From Pseudofrankia sp. DC12 (GTDB lineage Bacteria; Actinomycetota; Actinomycetes; Frankiales; Frankiaceae), in NCBI RefSeq assembly GCF_000966285.1, contig NZ_KQ031391.1, positions 2,380,640 through 2,444,639 on the forward strand: a DNA stretch of 64,000 nt, written 5' to 3'. The translations under genes and the position numbers were made by a program. Positions 1 to 9,337 of the stretch are shown piece by piece. The notes beneath the pieces are model-generated. The model was not told the origin of the DNA. It saw nothing but the letters and a program-made list of their open reading frames with translations, and did no database searches. The first letter of the stretch is position 1, and each line of letters opens with the position of its first letter.

Positions 1-45
1 GAGGACGTCGGCGGCATGGGAAACATGCCTGGAATGGGTGAATAG
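1..45 (+). CDS. 3' end of a truncated CDS with a Gly/Met-rich tail
   Basis: Reading frame 1 is open from the window edge and ends at TAG 43-45, giving 14 residues: E-D-V-G-G-M-G-N-M-P-G-M-G-E. The Gly/Met-rich tail could be the end of a GroEL-type chaperonin, whose tails are often GGM-rich, or of a Met-rich secreted or copper-handling protein; the DUF305 protein at 18.4 kb has a similar M-P-G-M motif. Too little is present to choose between them. Confidence 0.4.
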   Translation, partial: EDVGGMGNMPGMGE

Positions 46-167
46 CGCGCCCAGGCTGCCTCTCCCCCATGCGCCCTCGTTCAGGGCGCCGGGACTTCTG
101 GGGTTCGGGCAACCGGGTGGTCGCGGCTGGCCGCACCGCGCCGGGACGGGGACCACGACGGTGGCGG

Positions 168-1208
168 TCAGCCGGCCGAGGCCGCTGTCCGGGGCGCGGC
201 GAGCTTGGCCAGGCGTTCCTTGGTGGGGCGGCGGACGTCGCGGATGACCCTGGTCAGCTCGAGCGCCTTGATGATGTAGAAGCTCGTGTCGATCTGCCAC
301 GGGCGCACCCCGTGCCGCGCGGATGTCGGCTCGGCGTGGTGCAGGTTGTGCCAGGACTCGCCCATCGACGGCAGGCACATCCACCACACGTTGCCGGAAC
401 GGTCGCGCGAGCGGTACGGCCTCCTGCCCACTACGTGACAGATGCTGTTGACCGACCAGGTGGTGTGGTGAAGCAGCGCCACCCGCACCAGGCCGCCCCA
501 GAAGAAGGCACGGACCGCTGCCTCGAAGGAGCCTTCCCACAGCCCGCCGATGAGGGCCGGCAGCGCGAGGCTCACGAACGCGCAGCCGGCGAACGTCCGG
601 CTCACCAACACGATGTCCTTGTCGTCCAGCAGGTCCGGCGCGTACTTGCGCTGGTCGGTCTGCTCAACGTCGAACAACCAGCCGATGTGCGCGTGCCACA
701 GGCCCTTCGTCAGCGCCCGCGCGCCGGGGCCGAACCGCCACGGGGAGTGCGGGTCGCCCTCCTGGTCGCTGTACGCGTGATGGCGGCGGTGGTCGGCGAC
801 CCACCGGATGACCGGGCCCTCGATCGCCATGTTGCCGAACACCGCGAGCAGGATTCGGACGGGCCGCGACGTCTTGAAGCCGCGGTGCGTGAAGTACCGG
901 TGGAAGCCCACCGTGACGCCGTGGCCGGTGATGCCATACATGAACACCGCGATCACCAGGTCGTGCCAGGTGATCCAGTGATCCCACAGCAGCGGGACGG
1001 CGGCGATCAGCGCCGCGATCGGAACGAAGATGATGCTGGCCAGCACCATCTGCTCGGTCCGAGCTTTGATCATCCAGCGAGGCGCGCTGGTGTGCTCGCT
1101 GCGGGTCGCGCGCGGGGCCCCCGCCGCGGGAACTGAGCCCACACCCACCCCGCCTCGCCCATCCGGCGGACTGGAATCCGTAGGCTGCACCGTCTCGGTC
1201 GCGGTCAT
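168..1208 (-). CDS. acyl-CoA desaturase (membrane fatty acid desaturase)
   Basis: 346 residues from the ATG at 1208; an upstream in-frame GTG would add 31 residues unlike the family. It is an integral-membrane di-iron desaturase of the stearoyl-CoA delta-9 type, inserting a cis double bond into a saturated acyl chain and so tuning membrane fluidity. All three histidine boxes are visible: HRYFTH at about 103-108, HRRHH at 140-144 and HNLHH at 287-291, with hydrophobic stretches near 55-75 and 85-100 and between boxes two and three. The N-terminal 40 residues are low-complexity. It is transcribed away from glmU, and no redox partner gene is adjacent. Confidence 0.9.
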   Translation of the reverse strand: MTATETVQPTDSSPPDGRGGVGVGSVPAAGAPRATRSEHTSAPRWMIKARTEQMVLASIIFVPIAALIAAVPLLWDHWITWHDLVIAVFMYGITGHGVTVGFHRYFTHRGFKTSRPVRILLAVFGNMAIEGPVIRWVADHRRHHAYSDQEGDPHSPWRFGPGARALTKGLWHAHIGWLFDVEQTDQRKYAPDLLDDKDIVLVSRTFAGCAFVSLALPALIGGLWEGSFEAAVRAFFWGGLVRVALLHHTTWSVNSICHVVGRRPYRSRDRSGNVWWMCLPSMGESWHNLHHAEPTSARHGVRPWQIDTSFYIIKALELTRVIRDVRRPTKERLAKLAAPRTAASAG

Positions 1209-1899
1209 CGCGGCATCCTGTCTGTCGCGGCAGGTCCACACATTGGCCCTGTTGGGCTCACGGTAACGGCCCCCGGGGTGCGTCTGTGCGCGTGCCGGCA
1301 ACCGCGACGCAAACTCTTTCGGTCTTGTCGTGGGCTCTTACTACCCGTCCCCGGCACAGTTACGGCCCGCCCGGAGATACCTCCCGCTAGTGACGTTCTG
1401 TACCCAGGTGAGCCTGCGTGCCCGCGACCGTCTACCGCGAAGGTCGCGCCCCGGCCAGCGAGTCATGGGAGAGCGCCAAACCCGACAGTCAACCTGCGCC
1501 ACAGACCGGCGGCTGGGCGAGCCAGCCCGGACACCACGGGCCGGCCGTGGGGCGCCAGAGAGTGTCATCTACTGCCGGGTAGCTGCCGGCCTCGCCCGCC
1601 GGCCGCGCGCGGTCCCGGCAGCGGCAGATTCGGTCCGAGCACGGATCATGGATCATGGATCATCGCCCATGATTTGACGCCGCCGCAGCGCGGCGCGAAA
1701 GACGCCGAAGCCGCGCCCCGGGGAAAACCGGCCGAAGAGCCGAGAACGGAGGCGACAAACTTTCGCGGCGCGCGGGACCGACTTTCAGGGTCAAGAAAAC
1801 GAGGCAGCCGCGCCAATCGTGACGCACTTCCGCCAACGGGGAGAACAGGGGGAACGCGGCGATGCCGTCGACCATGGGCCGGCCGGCGGCAACGGCCAG
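1209..1899. other. intergenic stretch with a 7-bp triplet repeat
   Basis: No convincing gene is seen on either strand. At 1643-1663 GGATCAT occurs three times head to tail, followed by a CATGAT half-palindrome. The side next to 1208 must hold the desaturase promoter. Confidence 0.5.
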
Positions 1900-1971
1900 C
1901 TCCGCCGCCACGACTCGAACGTGGACTAAGAGAACCAAAATCTCCTGTGCTGCCGATTACACTACAGCGGA
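1900..1971 (-). tRNA. tRNA-Gln (anticodon TTG)
   Basis: On the minus strand a complete cloverleaf folds. The seven-base acceptor (TCCGCTG with CGGCGGA, one G-T) closes fully. The D arm has G-T-G with C-A-C. The five-base anticodon stem GGAGA/TCTCT carries loop TTTTGGT with anticodon TTG. The variable loop has four bases, and the T stem CCACG/CGTGG carries loop TTCGAGT. The discriminator is G, as is typical for tRNA-Gln, and CCA is not encoded. It reads CAA codons and lies upstream of glmU in the opposite orientation. Confidence 0.93.
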
Positions 1972-2459
1972 CCGTGAAATCAGAAGAAGTCTACCATCGC
2001 CGGGTCGCGCGTACTGAATTTCGACAGCCGCTCGCGCCGCCGGCCGGCCGGCGGTGGATTCCCAGGCGCCGGGCCCGCCCAGGCCCCGACCGACCGGGGC
2101 CCGGGCAGATCCGGCCGTATGCCCGGCGCCCCCGCGCGAGCCCGCGGCCGGCCCGCCACGCGCACCGTCTCCCCAACCGCCACGCCTGCCGGTGCGCCGC
2201 CACGGCGTTGCCGGATTTCCATGGGCTCGCGAAGTTTCACGGGAGATCTCCGTGCGTGTCCCGGCGAAATGGCGACGGTGGTGGACCGCCGAGGAGCGGC
2301 GCGCTAGTAGGGTGATGGCGTCGGCCGGCCGCGCGGGCCAGGGTGCCGGGAGCCGGCCGCGGCCCCCCTGGCCGCGGACGCATCGGCCGCTCAGTCCTTG
2401 GTTGACCTGTCGCGGTGCCGGGGCCTCGCTCCCCGGCGCGGATCTCTACGGGAGCGCTC
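1972..2459. other. intergenic region between tRNA-Gln and glmU
   Basis: A comparatively AT-rich stretch at about 1972-2020 lies upstream of the tRNA and probably carries its promoter. The rest is GC-rich, with no ORF that looks coding. A glmU promoter is expected here, but I could not pick one hexamer pair with confidence. Confidence 0.4.
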
Positions 2460-3992
2460 GTGACGCAGGCACGTCTGGCGGCCACCATCGTCCTGGCGGC
2501 GGGCGCCGGTGCGCGAATGCGGTCGTCCAAGCCGAAGGTGCTGCACAGCGTCGGCGGGCGGACCCTGCTCGACCACGTGCTGGCCGCCGCGGCACCGCTG
2601 GGAGCGCCGGACACGGTCGTGGTCGTCGGGCACGGCCGCGAGACGGTGGCGGAGTCGCTGGAAGGGCGCCACGGGCTGCGCCTGGTCGTGCAGGACCGGC
2701 AGGGCGGCACCGGGCACGCGGTCCGCGCGGCGATGGACGTCCTGGACGGCCTGCGCTCGGCGGACGCCGTCGCGGTGCTTCCAGGCGACACCCCGCTGCT
2801 CACGCGGGCGACGCTGGCCAAGCTGGTACGCCTGCACACCGGCTGCGCGGCCGCGGCGAGCGTGCTGACCGCGGTCGTCGATGACCCGACGGGCTACGGC
2901 CGCATCGTCCGCGACAGCTCCTCGATCCCCAGACCGGCGACCGGTGCGGACACCCCGGCAGGCGCGGCGCCGGGCGGCTCAGTCCTGGCGATCGTCGAGC
3001 AGCGGGACGCCGACCCGGCCACCGCCGCGATCCGCGAGATCAACGCGGGCGTCTACGTCTTCACCGTCGGCGCGCTGCGCTCGGCACTGAGCCGGCTGAC
3101 GACGGACAACGCGCAGGGCGAGGAGTACCTCACCGACGTGATCGGCCTGCTGGTCGCCGGCGGCGAGTCAGTGTCGGCCCACGTCACGCCGGACGCCACG
3201 GAGATCGCCGGGGTGAACGACCGGGTGCAGCTGGCCGCGGCCGGCGCGGCGCTGCGAGACCGGCTGGCCGCCGCGGCGATGCTCGCGGGCACCACGATCG
3301 TCGACCCGGCGACGACCTGGATCGACGCCGACGTGACCTTCGAGCCCGACAGCACGGTGCTGCCGAACACCCATCTGCGCGGCGCGACCCATCTGGCGGC
3401 GGGCAGCGTCGTCGGGCCGGACACCACGTTGACCGACACGACCGTCGGGGCGGAGGCCTGCGTGGAACGCAGCACGGTCACCCAGTCGTGGATCGGGCCG
3501 GGCGCCAGCGTCGGGCCCTACGCCCATCTGCGGCCGGGCACCCGGCTGGGCGCGAACGGCCGGATCGGCGCCTACGTGGAGACGAAGGCCGCCGAGATCG
3601 GCGCCGAGACGAAGGTGCCGCACCTGGCCTACGTCGGTGACGCCATCATTGGCGAGCGGTCGAACATCGGGTGCAGCACCGTGTTCGCGAACTATGACGG
3701 GGTGCACAAGCATAAGACCGTGATCGGCTCGGATGTCAGGATCGGCAGCGACACCGTACTGGTGGCGCCGGTCGTCGTCGGCGACGGCGCCTACACCGGT
3801 GCCGGGGCGATCGTCAAGCAGGACGTCGCTCCAGGTGCGCTCGCCATCACCGAGGGGCGGCAGCGCACCATCGAAGGCTGGGTCGAGCGTTCCCGGCCCG
3901 GGACGGCGGCCGCCCTGGCCGCCCGCCGGGCACAGGAGACGTCGGCGACAAAAGAGGCACTCGCGGCCGCGGAGCCGCTAACCATGAACTAG
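2460..3992 (+). CDS. glmU: bifunctional UDP-GlcNAc pyrophosphorylase / glucosamine-1-phosphate N-acetyltransferase
   Basis: 510 residues from the GTG at 2460, preceded by GGGAG. An upstream in-frame ATG at 2415 would add a non-conserved leader. GlmU acetylates glucosamine-1-phosphate and then couples it to UTP, giving UDP-GlcNAc for peptidoglycan. The N-terminal uridylyltransferase shows the L-A-A-G-x-G-x-R-M loop with downstream S-K-P-K, then G-G-T-G-H-A and N-A-G-V-Y. From about residue 270 the left-handed beta-helix acyltransferase follows, with the conserved P-H-L-x-Y-V-G-D and N-x-G-C-x-T-x-x-A-N-Y-D-G-x-x-K motifs. Length is slightly above the usual 450-490, with low-complexity residues near 155-180 and at the C-terminus. 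It lies 113 bp upstream of prs, probably co-transcribed. Confidence 0.96.
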   Translation: MTQARLAATIVLAAGAGARMRSSKPKVLHSVGGRTLLDHVLAAAAPLGAPDTVVVVGHGRETVAESLEGRHGLRLVVQDRQGGTGHAVRAAMDVLDGLRSADAVAVLPGDTPLLTRATLAKLVRLHTGCAAAASVLTAVVDDPTGYGRIVRDSSSIPRPATGADTPAGAAPGGSVLAIVEQRDADPATAAIREINAGVYVFTVGALRSALSRLTTDNAQGEEYLTDVIGLLVAGGESVSAHVTPDATEIAGVNDRVQLAAAGAALRDRLAAAAMLAGTTIVDPATTWIDADVTFEPDSTVLPNTHLRGATHLAAGSVVGPDTTLTDTTVGAEACVERSTVTQSWIGPGASVGPYAHLRPGTRLGANGRIGAYVETKAAEIGAETKVPHLAYVGDAIIGERSNIGCSTVFANYDGVHKHKTVIGSDVRIGSDTVLVAPVVVGDGAYTGAGAIVKQDVAPGALAITEGRQRTIEGWVERSRPGTAAALAARRAQETSATKEALAAAEPLTMN

Positions 3993-4105
3993 GCCACATC
4001 ACCCCGCTACGATCCCGGATCGCTGGCTTTACCGCCCCGGTCCACGGAACCTAGCTGGCTGGTCGGGGCCTGCATGGGCCGGAGGACACGTCAAGGAGTA
4101 ACGCG

Positions 4106-5080
4106 GTGGGCTACCAGACGGAGAACCGGCGCAACCTCATGCTCTTCACGGGCCGAGCCCACCCCGAGCTCGCCGCCGAGGTGGCGTCGACCCTGGGCGT
4201 ACGCACGGTACCGACCAGCGCCTACGACTTCGCCAACGGAGAGATCTTCGTTCGGTTCCAGGAGTCGGTGCGCGGCTGCGACGCGTTCGTGCTGCAGGCG
4301 CACTCAGCCCCGGTGAACACCTGGCTGATGGAACAGCTGATCATGGTTGACGCGCTGAAGCGCGCGTCGGCCAAGCGGATCACCGTCGTGGCGCCGTTCT
4401 ACCCGTACGCGCGGCAGGACAAGAAGCACCGCGGCCGGGAGCCGATCTCCGCCCGGCTGATCGCCGACCTGTTCAAGACCGCCGGAGCGGACCGGCTGAT
4501 GTCCGTCGACCTGCACACCGCGCAGATCCAGGGCTTCTTCGACGGCCCGGTCGACCACCTGTTCGCGCTGCCGCTGCTCGCCGACTACATCGAGCGCAGG
4601 GTGGACGCGGCCGAGGTCACCATCGTCGCGCCCGACTCGGGCCGGGTCCGGGTCGCTGAGCGCTGGACCGACCGGCTGAGCTGCCCGCTGGCGATCATCC
4701 ACAAGCGCCGCGACAAGGACGTCCCGAACCAGGTCAAGATGTTCGAGGTCGTCGGCCAGGTCGCCGGACGGACCTGCGTCATCGTCGACGACATGATCGA
4801 CACCGCCGGCACCATCACCAAGGCGGCCGAGGCGCTGAAGGCCAACGGCGCGGCGACCGTGATCGCCGCGGCCACCCACGGCGTGCTGTCCGGCCCGGCC
4901 ATCGACCGGCTGAAGAACTCGCCGATCAGCGAGGTCGTGCTGACCAACACGCTGCCGCTGCCGGCCGACGCCCAGATCGACAAGATCACCGAGCTGTCGA
5001 TCGCCCCGCTGCTGGCAGCCGCGATCCGCGAGGTCTTCGAGGACGGCTCCGTAACCAGCCTCTTCGGCGGCGACGCCTAA
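4106..5080 (+). CDS. prs: ribose-phosphate pyrophosphokinase (PRPP synthase)
   Basis: 324 residues from the GTG at 4106 behind AAGGAG (4093-4098). It transfers pyrophosphate from ATP to ribose-5-phosphate, giving PRPP for purine, pyrimidine, histidine and tryptophan synthesis. Visible class I motifs are the ATP-site stretch with Y-A-R-Q-D-K-K-H, the flexible loop R-E-P-I-S-A-R-L, the metal-binding D-L-H-T-A-Q-I-Q-G-F-F, and the PRPP loop V-I-V-D-D-M-I-D-T-A-G-T. Length is normal for the family, and the glmU-prs order is common in actinobacteria. A structured region follows directly after the stop. Confidence 0.97.
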   Translation: MGYQTENRRNLMLFTGRAHPELAAEVASTLGVRTVPTSAYDFANGEIFVRFQESVRGCDAFVLQAHSAPVNTWLMEQLIMVDALKRASAKRITVVAPFYPYARQDKKHRGREPISARLIADLFKTAGADRLMSVDLHTAQIQGFFDGPVDHLFALPLLADYIERRVDAAEVTIVAPDSGRVRVAERWTDRLSCPLAIIHKRRDKDVPNQVKMFEVVGQVAGRTCVIVDDMIDTAGTITKAAEALKANGAATVIAAATHGVLSGPAIDRLKNSPISEVVLTNTLPLPADAQIDKITELSIAPLLAAAIREVFEDGSVTSLFGGDA

Positions 5081-5166
5081 GGCGGGTCGGCCGGAACGGG
5101 CGCGGAGCGCCCCAGACCTCCCAGATCGGCTCCGCCGATCCGGCAGGAACCCCGGGCCGACCCGCC
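5081..5166 (+). terminator. structured 3' region after prs
   Basis: The 12-bp arms 5081-5092 (GGCGGGTCGGCC) and 5155-5166 are perfect inverted repeats starting at the base after the prs stop. Between them lies a hairpin with arms GATCGG (5124-5129) and CCGATC (5135-5140). No T-run follows, as is usual in this GC range, so its role as a terminator is inferred. Confidence 0.5.
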
Positions 5167-5239
5167 GGCTCGGGCGCCGAGCGCCCTCGCCAACCCTGAA
5201 TCGAGGTGGATCCGGAGACCGGGGGCGAGCGCGGCCCAG

Positions 5240-5311
5240 GGTCGGGATCTTGGCTGGGTTCCGCGCGCGTGGTCGGGATCTCGATTCAGTTTCGCGAGTT
5301 GGTCGGGATCT
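5240..5311 (+). repeat. three direct copies of GGTCGGGATCT, spaced 30-31 bp
   Basis: Copies lie at 5240-5250, 5271-5281 and 5301-5311. The intervening bases are only loosely related, so this is a short degenerate tandem array. It sits in the convergent space between prs and the mannosyltransferase gene. Confidence 0.7.
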
Positions 5312-5342
5312 TGGTTCGGTGGTGTCGGTCAGGCCGGTCGAG

Positions 5343-7028
5343 CTAAACCCAGCCGGGGAACCACATGCGGGCGCGCCAGCCGGACAGGGGGATCATCTGG
5401 TCGGAGAGGATCGGGTAGAAGTAGGCGAACAGCAGGACAGTGGCGATCAGGTAGATGCCGACGGCCAGGGCTCCCACGAGCCGCCTGCCGTCGCCGGCCT
5501 CTCGTGGGCCGAGCGCGAGGCCGGCCGTCGCGGTGATACCGAGGACGAGGAACGGCAACAGCGGCAGCGCGTAGAAGAAGAACATGGTCCGGCTCGGGAA
5601 CAGCTCCCACGGCAGGAACGACGTGCCGAAGCCGACCACGACCAGCGCCGCCCGCCAGTCCCGCCGCCAGGCCCACAGCACGATCATCCCGACCAGGCAG
5701 GCGGACCCGACCCACCAGACGGCCGGGTTGCCGATCGCCAGGATCTCCTGTGAGCAGCCGTCGGCAGCACGGCAGACCATTCCGCCGATCTGGGACCTCT
5801 GCCCGGTCGGCGTCCCGACGTAGTCATACGGCACCGGACGGCCCAGGATCAGCCAGCTGAACGGCGCCGACTTGGCGGGATGTGGCGCGTCCAGATGCTC
5901 GTGGAACTGCAGGATCAAGTGCTGGTACGCCCACCAGCCACGCCACATCGCGGTGAAACCATTGCCATACAGATGACGGTCATAACCGCCATCCGTCACG
6001 AACCAGCCCGTCCACGTCACCAGAAACGTCCCGGCCGGCAACGGCACATAGCAGCCGAACCACGCTGGCAGATCCCGCCGCAGGGCGCCGCGGACCGGGG
6101 CCTTCGCCCCGGCCGTCCGCCGCGCGCCCACGTCCCACGCGATCGCCAGCATCGCAAACCCGACCAGCGTGTACAGGCCACTCCATTTCACACCCATCGA
6201 CGCGCCCAGGAAGAACCCGGCCAGCAGCCGCCACGGGCGGAACCCCAACCGTGGGCCGAACCGCAGGTCCCGCGTCAGCGCCCGGTCCACGGCCTTCCCC
6301 GAACCCTCCGCCGCCACCGAAGCCGCCACCAGGTCCGGGCCCAGCCCCAACGCCGCCACCCGGTCGGCCAGCCGCGCCCGGCCCTGATCCCGGTCCAGCA
6401 CCAGACACGCCAACGCCAACACGAGCAACGACATCAGGAAGATGTCCAGAATCCCGATCCTGCTCTGGACGAACTCCAGCCCGTCAAAACCGAACGCGAT
6501 ACCGGCAAAGCAACCCAGAACCGTCGACCGGAACATCCGCCGGGCCACCCGGATGAGCACCAGAACAGCCAGCGTCCCGAAAAAGGCAGAGGCGAACCGC
6601 CAACCCAGATACGGGTCACCATGGGCCCGGCCGGTGCAGTCGATATAACCGAACAGCTTCTCCGACGCCGCCATGAACCACTTGCCCAGCGGCGGATGCA
6701 CCACATACCCGGCCGAGACCGGGTCGCAGCCGTTCTTGGAGCCCCAGTCCCGGGTGTCGACCTCGTAGCCGTGGGTCAGCAGGCCCCAGGAGTCCCTGGT
6801 GTAGTAGACCTCGTCGAAATAGATCCGCTTGGGCACGGTGATCCGCCACAGCCGCAGCGCGCCGGCGACCAGTGTGATCGCCAGCGTGGCGAGCCAGCCG
6901 GCCACCCGGTCGGTCGGCATCGGCGGGCACAGCCGGTCGCGTAGCGCCGACCCGGCCGCGCCCGGATGGGTCCGCGTCGGCGATACGTCTTCGACCAGGG
7001 CCGGCTGGACCGTCGTCGCCATCGTCAC
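5343..7028 (-). CDS. pmt: dolichyl-phosphate-mannose-type protein mannosyltransferase (GT39)
   Basis: 561 residues; the start is 7028 or the second ATG at 7022. It is a polytopic enzyme that transfers mannose from polyprenyl-phosphate-mannose to Ser/Thr of exported proteins. The first luminal-type loop carries the conserved acidic pair in Y-F-D-E-V-Y-Y near residue 73, followed by the family H-P-P-L-G-K-W motif. About ten hydrophobic segments follow, and the C-terminal part resembles the four-TM PMT domain. A Gly/Ala-rich stretch near 205-260 is less conserved. A decayed partial duplicate lies just upstream on the same strand; this copy is the intact one. Confidence 0.93.
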   Translation of the reverse strand: MTMATTVQPALVEDVSPTRTHPGAAGSALRDRLCPPMPTDRVAGWLATLAITLVAGALRLWRITVPKRIYFDEVYYTRDSWGLLTHGYEVDTRDWGSKNGCDPVSAGYVVHPPLGKWFMAASEKLFGYIDCTGRAHGDPYLGWRFASAFFGTLAVLVLIRVARRMFRSTVLGCFAGIAFGFDGLEFVQSRIGILDIFLMSLLVLALACLVLDRDQGRARLADRVAALGLGPDLVAASVAAEGSGKAVDRALTRDLRFGPRLGFRPWRLLAGFFLGASMGVKWSGLYTLVGFAMLAIAWDVGARRTAGAKAPVRGALRRDLPAWFGCYVPLPAGTFLVTWTGWFVTDGGYDRHLYGNGFTAMWRGWWAYQHLILQFHEHLDAPHPAKSAPFSWLILGRPVPYDYVGTPTGQRSQIGGMVCRAADGCSQEILAIGNPAVWWVGSACLVGMIVLWAWRRDWRAALVVVGFGTSFLPWELFPSRTMFFFYALPLLPFLVLGITATAGLALGPREAGDGRRLVGALAVGIYLIATVLLFAYFYPILSDQMIPLSGWRARMWFPGWV

Positions 7029-7185
7029 GCCGACAGCCTAGGACCACCGGGGCGGCTCGCGGCGGGTCCCTCCCCCACCGCGCCCCGCCGACCCAGCCGA
7101 ACCTCCTGGCGCGGGCGGTTCCGCGGCCAAGGGCGGCCACCGCGGGAGGCTCCGGGCCTCGCCCGGCCGGCATCACGGACCAGCG

Positions 7186-8005
7186 TCAGCTGGAGACAAC
7201 CCAGCCCGGGAACCACATGCGGGCGCGCCAACCGGACAGCGAGATCATCTGGTCGGTCATGATCGGGTAGAAGTACGCGAACAGCAGCACGACGGCGATC
7301 AGGTAGACCCCGACCGTCAGTACGCCGACCAGGCGCCTGGTAGCGGAGGCGTTCCGGGGGCCCAGCGCCAGGCCGGCCGTCGCGGTGATGCCGAGGACGA
7401 GGAACGACAGCAGCGGCAGCGCGTAGAAGAGGAACATCGTCCGGCTCGGGAACAGCTCCCACGGCAGGAACGACGTGCCGAAGCCGACGACGGCCAGCGC
7501 CGCGCGCCAGTCCCGCCGGCACACCCAGAGCCCGATCATCACCAGCAGGCAGGCGCTGCCGACCCACCAGACGGCCGGGTTGCCAATCGCAAGGATCTCC
7601 TGCGAGCAGCTGTCCGCGGGCATGGCAGGCCTGCCCGCCGTACTGCGTCTTCTGGCCGTAGCCGGTCCCGATGTAGTCGTAGGGAACCGCCCGGCCGAGC
7701 ACGAGCCAGCTGAACGGCGCCGACTTCGCGGCATGCGGCGCGTCGAGATGCTCGTGATAGTTCAGGATCGCGCGCTGGTACGCTCACCAACCACGCCACA
7801 TCGCGGTGAAACCATTGCCATACAGATGACGGTCATAACCGCCATCCGTCACGAACCAGCCCGTCCACGTCACCAGAAACGTCCCGATCGGCAGCGGCAC
7901 ACAGCAGCCGAACCACGCCGGAGATCTCGCCGCAGGGCGCCGAGGATCGGGGCCTGCGCTCCCGCGGTCCGCCTGGCGCCGACATCCCAGGCCACGATCA
8001 GGCCA
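7186..8005 (-). pseudogene. truncated, frameshifted second copy of the mannosyltransferase gene
   Basis: Translations of this stretch match the C-terminal half of the intact pmt gene at 5343-7028. The match begins near 8005 at the A-W-D-V-G-A-R-R motif and shifts frame near 7920. It meets a TGA at about 7784-7786, where the intact gene has Trp in W-R-G-W-W-A-Y. It shifts frame again near 7610-7625 and then runs open to the TGA at 7186, ending ...W-F-P-G-W-V-V-S-S. The N-terminal half with the catalytic acidic pair is absent. One 96-bp block (7791-7886) is identical to 5938-6033 while its flanks differ. It is not functional. Confidence 0.9.
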
Positions 8006-8325
8006 TCGGCGACAGCCTTCCGCCGCAAGATCCGCGACAGCTCCAAACCGCACCGACCGTCGACGGCCCGGGCCGTGTGCCAAGCCCGACGCACGAGGTG
8101 TCACTCATACCTCGCGGTCGGCATCAGGCCCGAACCGCCGCCACCGGGTATGACGTGAGCGAGGGTGTGCGCTGCCCCGAGGTGACGCTCGTGGCTCCGG
8201 CGGCAGCGGGCGCGGGGGCGCTTGCCTAGGCTTGACCTTCCGCGGCCAGGACGCCTTGGGGCCGCGCAGAGGGCGCCGCCCCTGCGGAGGCGGCGCCGGG
8301 CGGACGTGGAGCGGGAGCGAGCGGG
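8006..8325. other. spacer between pmt pseudogene and rsmI
   Basis: No gene is recognisable. The pseudogene similarity stops at about 8005, and the remaining 320 bases show neither a conserved product nor a clear palindrome. The rsmI promoter should be within it. Confidence 0.4.
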
Positions 8326-9279
8326 ATGACCGGGGTGCTGATCGTGTGTGGGGCGCCGATCGGCGAGCCGCGGGACGCGAGCCCGCGGCTCGCCGAGGTA
8401 CTGGCCACCGCGGACGTCGTCGCCGCCGAGGACACCCGCCGGGTGCGCCGGCTCGCCCACGCCCTGGGAGTGACCATCGCCGGCCGGGTGACGTCCTGCT
8501 ACGACGCCGTCGAGGGCGCCCGGGCCGCGACGCTGACCGAATACCTGCTCGCCGGGCAGACGGTCGCGCTGATCACCGATGCGGGGATGCCGGCCGTCTC
8601 CGACCCCGGGTTCCGCGTGGTCGCCGCCGCGGCCGTGGCCGGGGTGCCCGTCACGGTCGTGCCCGGGCCGTCCGCGGTCACGGCGGCGCTGGCGGTCAGT
8701 GGTCTGCCCAGCGACCGGTTCACCTTCGAGGGCTTCCTGCCCCGGCGCGGTGGGGAGCGCCGGAGCCGGCTGCGCGAGCTCGCGGCCGAGCGGCGCACAA
8801 TGGTCTTCCTGGAGGCGCCGCACCGGCTGGCCTCCAGCCTGGCCGACCTGGCCGCCGTCTTCGGCGCCGACCGCGCCGCCGTCGCCTGCCGCGAGCTGAC
8901 CAAGAAATGGCAGGAGATCGTCCGCGGCGATCTCGGCCGGCTCGCGGGCTGGGCCACCGACGGCCGCGAGATCCGCGGCGAGTTCACCCTTGTCGTCGCG
9001 GGCGCCGCCGCCGGCCCGCGCCGGCTCGGGTTCGCCGACCTGGCTGAGATGTCAGCGAACCCGGGAAACTCGATCCCGCAGGACGCGGTCCTGGATGACC
9101 TCAGGCCTCCTGGCCCCCCGACCGCCGCCGAACTGGCCGCCGCGGTCGCCCACCAGGAGGCCGCTGGGCTCTCCCGGGCCGAGGCCCGCCGCGCCGTCAT
9201 GGACCATTTCGGCGTCAGCCGGGCGGCTGTCTACGAAGCTCTCGTCGCCAGCCGCGCGAGCGACGCGAAGGGCCGGTGA
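8326..9279 (+). CDS. rsmI: 16S rRNA (cytidine-1402 2'-O) methyltransferase
   Basis: 317 residues from the ATG at 8326 behind a GGGAG-rich leader. RsmI 2'-O-methylates C1402 in the decoding centre of 16S rRNA using SAM. Tetrapyrrole-methylase-fold motifs are visible: A-A-E-D-T-R-R near residue 34, S-C-Y-D, the T-D-A-G-M-P-x-x-S-D-P-G-F stretch near 85, V-P-G-P-S-A-V-x-A-A-L-x-x-S-G-L, and F-x-G-F-L-P-R. The N-terminal loop, usually T-P-I-G-N, reads A-P-I-G-E. A C-terminal tail contains an F-G-V-S-R-A-A-V-Y helix typical of the family. It converges on ksgA. Confidence 0.93.
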   Translation: MTGVLIVCGAPIGEPRDASPRLAEVLATADVVAAEDTRRVRRLAHALGVTIAGRVTSCYDAVEGARAATLTEYLLAGQTVALITDAGMPAVSDPGFRVVAAAAVAGVPVTVVPGPSAVTAALAVSGLPSDRFTFEGFLPRRGGERRSRLRELAAERRTMVFLEAPHRLASSLADLAAVFGADRAAVACRELTKKWQEIVRGDLGRLAGWATDGREIRGEFTLVVAGAAAGPRRLGFADLAEMSANPGNSIPQDAVLDDLRPPGPPTAAELAAAVAHQEAAGLSRAEARRAVMDHFGVSRAAVYEALVASRASDAKGR

Positions 9280-9337
9280 GCCCCCGCCCGATGACCGGTA
9301 CGCCGGCCCGGCCGAACCGGAGCGCAGACCGCCGCGA

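Noticed and set aside
1278-2315. A 345-codon plus-strand frame between the desaturase and glmU
   Set aside because: It runs through the tRNA-Gln gene on the opposite strand, is rich in Arg/Pro, and has no ribosome site or conserved motif.
5240-5311. Regularly spaced short repeats resembling a CRISPR array
   Set aside because: Only three 11-bp copies, spacers partly related to each other, no leader and no cas genes in the window.
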